From Xenoacremonium recifei (lineage: Eukaryota; Ascomycota; Sordariomycetes; Hypocreales; Nectriaceae): a DNA stretch of 64,000 nucleotides. The notes beneath the pieces were generated by a model. It saw only the letters and a program-made list of their open reading frames with translations. It did no database searches and was not told the DNA's origin. The stretch's first letter is position 1. Each line of letters starts with the position of its first letter. Of the stretch, positions 23,324-32,514 are shown piece by piece. Both the position numbers and the translations under genes were made by a program. The stretch covers positions 62,001 to 126,000 of the forward strand of contig WOFQ01000014.1 of NCBI GenBank assembly GCA_012184525.1, written 5' to 3'.

Positions 23324-24295
23324 ATGACCAGCACTCCCCTTCGCATCGGCTTCGTGCCTGAGCATTTCTCTACGCCGCTTCACTTTGCACAGAAGCACTT
23401 CGGTCTCGATGCCACTCTCATTCCCTTTCCCTCTGGTACGGGCCACATGGTCACGGCTATTCGTGCCGGTGAGATTGACGTAGGCATCGGCCTGACGGAG
23501 GGTTGGATCGCAGGGCTGGGCAAGGAGGGCGTTGAGGGAGACGGCGGCTACCGTCTTGTCGGCACATACGTTAACACTCCTCTCTGTGAGTTTCTTGGCC
23601 TCTTCTCAACTTCATCTCTCCCTTCATAAACTTGGCTATGACCCAGAAACTAACACGCCACAGGCTGGGCTATCTCTACTGGCGCAAAGCGTCCCGAAAT
23701 CTCCTCTGTCGCAAGCCTGTCCGGCGGCAAGATCGGCGTCTCGCGCATTGGCTCCGGCAGCTATGTCATGGGCTTCGTGCTCGCCGACCAGCAGGGCTGG
23801 CTGACGCCATCTAATCCGCAGCCCTTCAGCGATACGGTGGTGCTCAACACGTTCCAAAACCTTCGTAATGCCGTCAACTCTGGCGAGGCGGACTTCTTCA
23901 TGTGGGAGCACTTCACGTCCAAGAAGTTCTACGACTCAGGCGAGATCCGCCGCGTGGGTGAGATTTACACGCCGTGGAGCAGCTGGAAGATTGTGGCGTC
24001 GACTTCATTGACAAAGGGCGGTCTTGACCAAAGAGTCAAGGACTTGTTTGGAAAGCTGGACAAGGGGATCGCTCACTTTAATGAAAACCAAGAAGAAGCG
24101 GTCGCTTATATCTCGACGAATTTAGATTATACGGAAGCTGATGCAAGGGAATGGCTCAAGACTGTCAAGTTCCCAGCCAATACTGAGGGAGTATCTGCGG
24201 AGGTTGTACAGAACTGCGTATCTATCTTGAGAAAGGCTGGTGTCTTGGTCGAAGGAAAGGGGATGGAATCTCTTGAAATGGTCTTTATAGCATAA
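23324..24295 (+). CDS. NMT1/THI5-like (periplasmic-binding-fold) protein
   Basis: Two exons, 23324-23585 and 23664-24295, with a 78-nt intron (GTGAGT, CTAAC, CACAG); 297 aa. The N-terminus LRIGFVPEHFSTPLHFAQKH and the segment GTGHMVTAIRAGEIDVGIGL are the ligand-cleft features of the type-2 periplasmic-binding fold seen in NMT1/THI5 and ABC-type nitrate/sulfonate/taurine binding proteins. A second domain runs from KIGVSRIGSGSYVMG to the C-terminus. No signal peptide is present, so the protein is probably cytosolic. It lacks the Cys-rich and His motifs expected of the pyrimidine-synthesising Thi5 enzyme, so it is better described as a soluble substrate-binding-like protein of unknown ligand, of the kind found in many fungi. 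Divergent neighbour: the MFS transporter. Confidence 0.85.
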
Positions 24296-24316
24296 TAGAA
24301 CAAGATATTCCCAACT

Positions 24317-24505
24317 CCAGACAAACACACATTTCTTGCGGGCCCTCCCTGGCCGCCCCCCAAAACATCACCACCGCGTCCCCCAGACACACACACACAC
24401 ACATTCTTGCGAGCCCTTCCTGCTCGCCTCCTCCCCCAGACACACACACACACACTCTTGCGAGCCCTTCCTGCTCGCCCCCCAACCATCACCACCGCCT
24501 CCCCC
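24317..24505. repeat. (CA)n-containing tandem repeat
   Basis: Three imperfect units at about 24317-24384, 24385-24437 and 24438-24505. Each has a CA-dinucleotide run, then TTCTTGCGAGCCCTTCCTGC (or close variant), then a C-rich spacer; units 1 and 3 share the ATCACCACCGC spacer. It lies between the convergent 3' ends of the NMT1-like gene and the BTB-like gene, within likely 3' UTR. Confidence 0.85.
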
Positions 24506-24509
24506 GGCC

Positions 24510-26132
24510 TTAGCCGATTTCCATCGGCTCACCCGTAGACGGGCCGGCGCCGTCCCTGTCCCCGGCGAGACACGCCTCTCTCAACTCCCCCACGAGGAAG
24601 TCGCACATATGGGTGAGCGGAGAGCACACCGCCAGACCTGTGGAATCGGTCTGTCGGGTGTCTCCGTCCCCAAGGCGGAGGGTGAAGTCGTCCAGCCGGC
24701 CCATGACGCTGGCCAGGCTGTGAGAGTAGGCGGCCGCGTGAGGGAGCGGCCAGAGAGATGCCCCTATAAGTAGAGGCCGGAACTTGTCGAGACAGGGCGG
24801 GCCGCATTGACCACAGCCCGCGACGTGGAACTTCTGCGAGAGTCGTGTCGTCCTCTCGCTCACGACAATGCCGTTTTTCCGGCATTCGGCCAGCATGGCG
24901 AGGTGCCAGATGCCGTCGAATACCTTCCCGAGGAATGTCTGTCGCTCCCGCCAGATTTCTCTGGCTGAAGGAATAAGAGATGTTAGTTTCAGTCTTAGTC
25001 ATGACAAAGAGAGAGAGAAGGGTAACATACCGGTCTCCCGATTGCGTCGGAATTCGCCCAGCTGCCTCGCGGTCAGCTTCTCCGGGGCCAAGCACAGGGA
25101 GGCCAATTCTTCTTCTTCTGCTTCTCGATTCGAGAAGCCGAAGCCGCTCTCCTGGCACGCTATGACGAGAGCCCACTTGATCTCTCCCGAGCCCAGGTTG
25201 ACGCCCAAGGTGTGCAGCACCACCTGGATCATCGCCCAGTCTTCGGCGATGTCTCTCTTTTTCCTGATCATGCTTTTCAGCATGCTCAGGGCCAGGTTGT
25301 TGAGCATTCCGGGCGGGAAGAATGGGCGCGGAGCGACTTGCAAGCGTTCGAGGTGTTCGCGACCGTACTTGCTTCGACCACGAACCCTCTCTCTTGGGAA
25401 AACAAGCTCTGGTCTACCAAGCCAATCGTAGGCGAGCGCGAAGTAATAAAGCTCCAGAAGGGTCAGGCGGGGTATCTCATCGTGGTCGAGTCTCCCGTGA
25501 ATGATTGCGAGAAGTACATATAAACCTGCGTCTGCCTCAGGTCTCTTCCATACGAGCAAAGTTCGCTCATAATCTCGATACTTCTTGCCCCAGGCTGGGC
25601 ACATTGACTCCATCCGGCCCCAGTCAACGACGAACTTGGATTGCCGGAGATCTCCTCTACTTCCTTCTATGATAAGATCAATCTCGAATGCCTAATCCGA
25701 GGGCTTTGCAAACTGATAGAGGTTATTGTAGCAGACTCTTGGGACAGCAGGAATTCTTCTTGCAGGGGGAGGAGGCTCCCTTGGGGGAGGGGGAGGAGGG
25801 GGAGGATAGCTTATAGGCGTAGGGTAGAACACTGGATGACTGAAAGTCGAGGGATAACCGGCTGCCGGGCGGTAATTTGAGGGATAGTCGGCATCAAAAC
25901 ACAAATGGTCATCTCGATAACGCACAGCCGGATATTTCGTAGCTCTCCATGGAGGTACCGTAGCTGTAGTAGGGTTTGAAGCTGATCCAACGATTGACTC
26001 GAGGGGTTCTGAAATATGACTTTGATCTTCTCTCCTGATCGGCGAGTATGGGGTCCAGTCGGAGGGGTAGTTGGCGGTGTAAAGGTCCGGAACGCTGTTA
26101 GAGGCCCCTTCAGGATTTTGACGTTCTTCCAT
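24510..26132 (-). CDS. BTB-like protein with proline-rich N-terminus (interrupted by one in-frame TAG or an atypical intron)
   Basis: The clear parts are an ATG-initiated frame from 26132, a second frame down to 25031, and a last exon 24964-24510 joined by a 66-nt intron (GTATGT, ACTAAC, TTCAG). The N-terminal ~145 residues are Pro/Tyr/Ser-rich with a PPPPPPPPREPPPPARR run. Directly after a TAG at 25692-25694, in the same frame, comes FEIDLIIEGSRGDLRQSKFV ... VLLAIIHGRL ... LYYFALAYDWL, which resembles a fungal BTB/POZ-like domain, then a helical C-terminal half with a Cys cluster (CGQCGPPC). Either a weak-donor intron of 45 nt (25694-back to GTCTGC, ending at that TAG) removes the stop and gives about 503 aa, or the gene carries a nonsense codon, or two genes abut. 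Role unknown; BTB proteins generally mediate protein-protein contacts. Confidence 0.6.
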
Positions 26133-27538
26133 GTCTTTGAACTTCCCGAGAACCAGCTAGCTGAGAGTCTGAATAAGTGAGAATTAACTCAGGAACTGCG
26201 TGGGCTGGACTTTGGCTGAAAGTTGAAGATGAGGTTGGCGAGAGCTTTTGAGGATCTGAGCGTTCGACCACGTCAATGAAGATATGAGGAAGACGAAACA
26301 GGGGATAAAAGGTTGAAGATCGCCAACGAATATGATGTCTCAAAGGCAAGAAGCCAGGAGCGTGGAGCGTCGCGAATACGGGAATCGTGAGGGGTGAATG
26401 CGGGTGAGAAGTGTGTGAAGGGTAGAGGATCGCGTCAACCAAGAGGTGAGGAAGACGTAATAGAGGAGAAGAGCTTGAAGGGCGTCAACGAATATGATCT
26501 CCGGAAGAGTAGAAGTCAAGAAGCTGGGAGCTGGGAGCGTTGACGATGCTGGAAGCGTGAGGGATAGGTGAGGAGGAAGTGGGTGAAGGTGGGAGGAACG
26601 CGTCGAGGGGTGATGTTTATTTATAGTCAGTGACTGAGGATGGATGCCTCAGCCAACATTTTCAGGCCATAAACTTAATTTGGTCCATAGGCATATGGCA
26701 CGATTCAACGACCAATCGAACAACTTAAAAGGCCATAAAGGTGAAGAAATTTGAGACACAAGTTAGCATTCATCTATCATTTTGCTGTGAATATTCGTCT
26801 TGCATTTGTTGAGAGTCTGTCAGTACATCCATTCTCTAGGTGGCTTCTGGGGATACAGATGGGCTTTCGCTCACTTGACATATAGGATCGATGTCAAGTG
26901 CTGTCCATATGTAAGTGTTATTTGAAGCGAAGGGTGAGTGAACTTCGTATGATGATTCGATCCAAATATACATGCTTGCGTCCACCATAATCTGCGATTG
27001 TTAAGCTGCGACATACTTGGATAGAAAGTATACAGAAGACTATAGGTTCCGTTGATTCGGGCGTGAGTGTTCTGTTTTCAAGTCTTCAACATATAGTTCA
27101 TCGTAAGCATGAGTCTCTCACTGGAAACAAAGGGATGTTGGTCTGCCTGAGGCGCGCATCTTGGATCGCTTTGAGGCTGGAGCACCGCCACGTGGCGCCC
27201 ACACCTTGCCCAGCTCGGGCACATGTACTTCTGGAGCCCCGCCCTCTCTACTGGCTGCGAACCTCGTAATCTCTGACATGGAGGGTCAGAGACTCTGTTG
27301 TCAGATACAAAGACACATCGTCTCCTGTTCAAATCCACCCTTCTCTAAAGCTATTTAAAGATCATGATCGCAGCGACGCCATCTCGTACCGTCGCTCGTG
27401 CCTCGCCCAGCTTATCAAAGACGAATGCCACGGACTAATTGATAACGACATCCACTCGAACCCGCCATCCCGAAACCCGCCGATAACATCATCAGCGAGC
27501 CGAGCGCATCGAGGCGAAGACAGATTGGATGACTCAAG
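26133..27538. other. Divergent intergenic region with a duplicated segment
   Basis: About 1.4 kb between the BTB-like gene (minus) and the SLC35F5-like gene (plus). It contains the tandem duplication listed separately at 26281-26606. No credible coding sequence otherwise. Confidence 0.5.
26281..26606. repeat. Imperfect tandem duplication of about 165 bp
   Basis: Two diverged copies, about 26281-26440 and 26443-26606. Ordered matching blocks include TGAGGAAGACG (26285 and 26447), CAACGAATATGAT (26324 and 26486), GGAGCGT (26364 and 26534) and CGCGTC (26431 and 26599), at spacings of 162-170 bp. It sits just upstream of the BTB-like gene start, in its promoter or 5' UTR. Confidence 0.8.
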
Positions 27539-29000
27539 ATGGCTGGACACGAGGCCGTCGTCTCTGTTGGAGAGGTTGAGCATCGTCACCAGCGACGGCA
27601 GCCAGAAGACAGCGCAGATCTCAGCGCCTCGATGTGCTCTTCAGCCTCTTCTCCCCGCCAAGGGTTCAGAGCGAGCCTCGGACTCTCCGGCGTCGGAAGG
27701 CGGACGCTGGGGATATGCTTCCTGCTGGTGACAGTGTTTCTCTGGACTCTGTCCAACTTCTTGGCCAGCGTAAGACTCGAGACCACGTTGCGCATAGTTT
27801 TCCTTCAGCTAACGAGCATAGACCCTCTTCTCCGACAATACCTACAGCAAGCCGTTCTTCGTCGTCTACATGAACAGCACCGTGTTCGTTCTGTCCTTGA
27901 TCCCCAAGTTCGTTCTCTACCTGAGGCGAACTGGCCTTCGTGGATTCCGAAACGATCTCGTCCGGCTGCGAAACGACTTCAAGCTCCATGGCGCCTCGCT
28001 CGAACCATTGCGAGAAGAGGATGATGACTTTGCTACCCAGCGGCTGCTAGTCAACCAGGACGATGATGCCGAGAGCAGGAAATACGGAACCGATAAGTTG
28101 GGCTTCCGGGAGACTCTGGTCCTCAGCCTCGAATTTTCCATGCTCTGGTTCGTCGCCAACTACTTCGTGTCGGCCTGCTTTGAGTACACCAGCGTTGCCA
28201 GCGGGACGATATTGTCCTCGACGAGCAGTGTCTGGACCTTGATCTTCTGCTCTCTGTTCCGCATCGAGGCTTTCTCGTTCCGCAAGCTTCTCGGCGTCAT
28301 GGGCTCATTAGTTGGAGTCATATTGGTATCTACTGTCGATCTGTCTGGGAAAAGCGACGAGGACAGAGGGTCGTTCCCACACAAGACGCCAGGCCAGATA
28401 GCAATTGGAGATGCCATGGCATTCTTTAGTGCTATGGTTTACGGCGTCTATGTGACGGTCATGAAGTATCGGGTCGGTGACGAAGATCGCGTGGATATGC
28501 AGCTTTTCTTCGGTTTGGTCGGATTGTTCAACATGACCCTTCTGTGGCCCATCTTCTTCATCCTGCATTGGACAGGGTTAGAGACAGTAAGTTCAGACTG
28601 ACTCCAAATAAGAACATAACTAACAGAGTAATAGTTTGGACTCCCGCCGACAAGCTGGATTTGGACCATAGTTTTGGTTGGTACCCTTACTCTTTCATGA
28701 CGCTGCCGGACTAACCAGTCGCAGTGCAACTCTCTGTCATCGTTCATCAGCGACATCTCATGGGCATGGGCTATGCTTCTTACTACGCCACTGGTTGTTA
28801 CGGTCGGCATATCCCTCACGATCCCGCTGTCTCTGATCGGAGAGATGTTCCAATATGGTCGATACTCGAGCTTTGTGTACTGGGTTGGTGCCTCGGTTGT
28901 GTTTTTGTCATTTTTATTTATCAATCACGAGAGTCACGATGCGGTTGACGAGAGAAATGAAGAGGATGAGGAGGACCACGTGCGGGAAGAGACCGTCTAA
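27539..29000 (+). CDS. SLC35F5-like (DMT superfamily) membrane transporter
   Basis: Four exons, 27539-27769, 27822-28586, 28635-28676 and 28725-29000, give 437 aa. Introns are 52, 48 and 48 nt; the third has a weak GTTGGT donor but the only one that keeps frame into CNSLSSFISDISWAWAM. Ten hydrophobic helices are expected, from LGICFLLVTVFLWTLSNFLA through LTIPLSLIGE and a final SSFVYWVGASVVFLSFLFI. The NTYSKPFFVVYMN and TSVASGTILSSTSSVWTL segments match the SLC35F5/yeast YML018C group of EamA-like carriers, reported on vacuolar or endomembranes. Long cytosolic loop after helix 2-3 (residues about 110-170) and an acidic tail. Substrate is not established for this group. Divergent from the BTB-like gene. 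Confidence 0.88.
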
Positions 29001-30288
29001 ACGACGGTCTATGCGACACCGTTTAACTGGGTTGGTCATGAAGGGATATCATGAAGAGATGCCATGAAGGGTTTCTACAGCATAGTGGCGTTCATGGGGA
29101 TTCTAGAGTGCTGGGTTTTTCAACGTTTGGATACCAATAGATGAGGACTATGGAGGGTAGGGTCTCAATGGAAGAGCAGACTCGCATCATTATGTTACTG
29201 CTCCTGTAGTATAAAGATTTCACTTGGACCACCAAAGCTGACCAAAGCCGTGAAGTGCATAAATTTGTGAACCGGTCTAATTGGTCAAGAAACTATCTAC
29301 AGAGTAATTAAAGTAGGGAGCATCGATCTATCTAGATGCTGACGCAGGTACCAAGATCTGGAGTCGCATCCACAAGCCGCAAATCAGCCACCATCTCAGC
29401 CACTATTACAGGGGACTCACCAACCACAGTCCAGACCTCCTTCTTATGCAAGACAAATATACCATTCCAACATAAAACAACACCCCTAATAATCCTCGAC
29501 CAATGCAAGAACCAGCGAGGTCTCGACCTTCCCTCCCAGCCCGGACTAATGCTCTCCCGGAGACGCGGCGGCGCGGCGCTTAGCGGGGCCGAAAACCATC
29601 GCGATCGATGGGACACCAAAATCTCGATCGCGATGGCTTGGGGGCGAGACGAGCTCTGCGAGGGGAACTGGCAGCAGCCAAAAGAAGGGTCTTCCCGGTC
29701 CCTGGAAATCTGAAATCTGGCGGGATGGCGGCGGCTGCTGAGGTGCTTTCTCTGTCATGCAACCAAAGCAGAGTTTCACGGACGCGGAAGCAGATCTCTC
29801 AGATCTGTGAGTTGTGCTGCTTTGGGCAACAATGAGTACCTATGCTTGAGTCAGGCCTGTTCACTTTCGACGACTGGGACTATTTTACAAAGTGCAGGAT
29901 CCTAGGAGGCAACTTCTGATCCTAACTCGAGATCACTCCCGCCACGGTCTTCTTTCATTCACTCTCTCTTGAGATCCGCTCAGCAGGTGCAAGCAGAGCT
30001 CTGGTCGTACTTTCTACGTCCAAGGCTGAAGTCTCATATCAGTCGACTTTGGCCTCGTCATCCAATCTCGACTCTTTTCCTCCGACTTCTCCTACCAACC
30101 TCACAATATCCTATCTCTCGATCCTACAGTATCCTAGTCCATCGCTTCAACCCTAGAACCGAGTCACGATCCCTTCAACTTCAACCTGCTCTCAGATAGA
30201 ACGACTCTCTCTCCCGTGTACTTCAACTCTCCCCTGAGAATCTACCACAGACCATCAAGGGCCTCTGGGGTGCCCTCGGACGACCAAA
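29001..30288. other. Intergenic region
   Basis: About 1.3 kb holding the 3' UTR of the SLC35F5-like gene and the promoter/leader of the heme-oxygenase-like gene. Pyrimidine-rich leader from about 30080 to 30280. No gene or repeat seen. Confidence 0.5.
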
Positions 30289-31719
30289 ATGTCTGGAACA
30301 ACCTCCGAAGCAACTGGTGACCGCGCCCTGGCCGAGTCTATTGCCGTGGCCACCAGATCTGTTCACGCCAAGCTTAATAAGCTCATCGTTGCACGTCTAC
30401 CGTGGGCTCTTCCTCCTCGAGCCGCTGATCCAGCAGCCTACATTTCTGGGCTTCTTCACATCGCGCCCATATACATCACCTTCGAGGCACTCTGGCACGA
30501 TATCCTGGATAACCCACCGACCTCAGAAGCCTCAAGTCCAACCGTTCAAGTACAAACCAGCAGTGATCAACCCCTGAATGTCGACAAGGCACAGCCACCG
30601 CCCTCTCAACCGCAGCCAGAGATTCCAGTATCGTCGCGCATGCACTCGATACTTGAGCATCTGTACCTTCCCGGGCTAATGCGGGCAGATCGTCTGAGGG
30701 GAGACATCAAAGCGCTGACAGGATGGTCTGATCATGCGGTCGACTTCGAGCTAACAGCCATATCTCGAATGGGCCGATTAGGGGACTTTGTCGAGCATAT
30801 CAAACGGGCGGTGAAGCACCGTCCCCATGTTTTACTGGCATACTCATATATCCTGTTCATGGCACTGTTTGCAGGCGGTCGCTTTATCAGAGCGACATTG
30901 GAGTCAGTAGGCAGTGACTTTTGGGACAGCGTACCGTCGCCGATTAAGCCAACCCTACATGCCTGCCAACGGGACACTCAGAAGAAGTCGGAGCCGGCCA
31001 GCGGGCTCAGCGAGAAGGAGATCCCAGAGGACGACTTCAACTCACATGGCAGCCACACCATGCCCCTACGCTTTTTCCACTTCCCGACGGCGATGGATGG
31101 CGAGGATCTGAAGCGAGAGTTCAAACAGCATCTGAAGGACTCAGAAGAACTCTTGACGCCCCAGGAGAGGCAAGAGATTGTCCAAGAAGCCGTCTGCATC
31201 TTTGACAACATGACGCTGGTTGTTCAACAGCTGGACGCCGTCTGTGACGATCCGAACCGGAAAGAAGAGGATCACGCACCATTAGACGACCTGGACCTCG
31301 CCAGCTACCTCAAGAACCCCCTCAAGGCCCGTCTCCGAGACAGCGTCGCCGTCGCCAAGGAACGCAGTGCCCGGTCCTCGCGCATCTCGTCCAGCAGCAG
31401 CGAGGACAGCACCTGCGCCTGCACCAAGCAACGCCTCCCAGGCTGCTCAGCGCGAAACTGCCTCTTCAACCACCCTGAACTCGCAGACATGTCACTCTGC
31501 CCGGGGCTTTCCAAATCTATGCGCTTTCAGAAGCAGCTCCCGCGGCCGACGTTCCATGGCGAGATGGGCGGTCATGTGCCGACTCTGCATGACAAGCTCA
31601 AAGTGGCGGTTAAGCGCTCCCGCGGTACGCAGCTTGTCAACTGGCTGATAATGTTTGGTCTCGGAGCTGTGGTGTTTGGGGTGTTTGTCTCGGCACGGAA
31701 GCATTTAGGTCATGCGTGA
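30289..31719 (+). CDS. Heme-oxygenase-like, C-terminally membrane-anchored protein
   Basis: Single exon, 476 aa from the first ATG. The N-terminal region (SIAVATRSVHAKLNKLIVAR ... AAYISGLLHIAPIYITFEAL) has the helical pattern and an early His within a VHAKLN context expected of the heme-oxygenase fold; a second helical block includes HRPHVLLAYSYILFMALFAGGRFI, like the conserved distal helix with its Gly pair. The C-terminus is a single hydrophobic segment (NWLIMFGLGAVVFGVFV) ending 8 residues from the end, i.e. a tail anchor, as in ER-bound heme oxygenases. Between them are a low-complexity Pro/Gln insert (about 80-115) and a Cys-containing patch (CACTKQRLPGCSARNC at about 370-385). Heme oxygenase activity (heme to biliverdin, iron, CO) is possible but unproven; many fungal members are only fold-related. 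Confidence 0.8.
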   Translation: MSGTTSEATGDRALAESIAVATRSVHAKLNKLIVARLPWALPPRAADPAAYISGLLHIAPIYITFEALWHDILDNPPTSEASSPTVQVQTSSDQPLNVDKAQPPPSQPQPEIPVSSRMHSILEHLYLPGLMRADRLRGDIKALTGWSDHAVDFELTAISRMGRLGDFVEHIKRAVKHRPHVLLAYSYILFMALFAGGRFIRATLESVGSDFWDSVPSPIKPTLHACQRDTQKKSEPASGLSEKEIPEDDFNSHGSHTMPLRFFHFPTAMDGEDLKREFKQHLKDSEELLTPQERQEIVQEAVCIFDNMTLVVQQLDAVCDDPNRKEEDHAPLDDLDLASYLKNPLKARLRDSVAVAKERSARSSRISSSSSEDSTCACTKQRLPGCSARNCLFNHPELADMSLCPGLSKSMRFQKQLPRPTFHGEMGGHVPTLHDKLKVAVKRSRGTQLVNWLIMFGLGAVVFGVFVSARKHLGHA

Positions 31720-32197
31720 GGGGTGTAGATGGCACGTGGTAATATTTGAGCAATCATGATTATGGCATAGCATTTGGCTTTAGGATACCCATTCGGGAGG
31801 AATACGCATAGCCGGCGTTGGTTGGTATGGTTTAGATATACGACTCCAAGGGGAACAGTTAGAAGACATCCCTAAGATGAGAAACAGAATACACGCATAT
31901 GCAATCATGACCCAGATGGATCATGACTAGCATACTTAATATCACATAAATAAGGACTTTATCTTCAAAATTGTTTTCTTTATTTATTTTCGTATAATCG
32001 TTATTACTCGTGTCTTCGTCATGTGTTATATGTCCCACCCAGGTGTGTGAAGAAATCTCCGAATGTGAAGAAGTAAGTCTCCGAAGGAAGGCCCAAAACT
32101 CCAACGCTGTAAAAGTCAAATGAATCCCAAATCCATCCATCCGTGGTGTTAACGCCGCAGGAATGCGAAAAGGGGCGGGTATAGTATAGACAAGAAT
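31720..32197. other. 3' intergenic region
   Basis: Convergent 3' region downstream of the heme-oxygenase-like gene; AT-rich, no gene. It runs into the hairpin repeat array behind the Cdt2-like gene. Confidence 0.5.
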
Positions 32198-32498
32198 GAA
32201 AAGTCGTCTCCAGGCAGGCTTCCTCCCCTTGCATCACGAGAACCCATGAACTCCCTAAAAGGTGTCGTCTAGTCGGGCTTCTCCCCCTCGCATCACGAGA
32301 TCCCATGAACTCCCTAAAAGGAGGTCTCGTCTATCGGGCTTCTCTCCCTCGCATTACGAGACTGCATGAACTCCCCAAAAAAGGTTTGTCGAATTGGGCT
32401 TCTCCCTCTCGCATTAAGAGAACCCATAGACTCTCCAAAAAAAAGTCTCGTCTGATCGGGCTTCTCCCCCTAACATTACGAGAGCCCTTCTACTCCCC
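32198..32498. repeat. Five-copy tandem repeat with inverted arms (hairpin array)
   Basis: Five units of 59-62 bp at about 32198-32256, 32257-32315, 32316-32376, 32377-32436 and 32437-32498. Each carries a TCGGGCTTCTCCCCCTCGCA-like core and ends in AACTCCC plus an A run. In unit 3 the core is flanked by perfect 7-nt arms GTCTCGT (32324-32330) and ACGAGAC (32356-32362); unit 5 has 6-nt arms, units 1 and 2 shorter ones. The array begins 17 bp beyond the stop of the Cdt2-like gene and would lie in its 3' UTR. Confidence 0.88.
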
Positions 32499-32514
32499 GT
32501 GGTATATTCGTTGC

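Noticed and set aside
27250..27345. GTTCAAATCC resembling a tRNA B box
   Set aside because: The flanking bases cannot form a T stem and no matching acceptor or D arm is present.
14550..31719. Secondary-metabolite biosynthetic cluster
   Set aside because: Transporters are present but no polyketide synthase, peptide synthetase, terpene cyclase or tailoring enzyme set is in the window.
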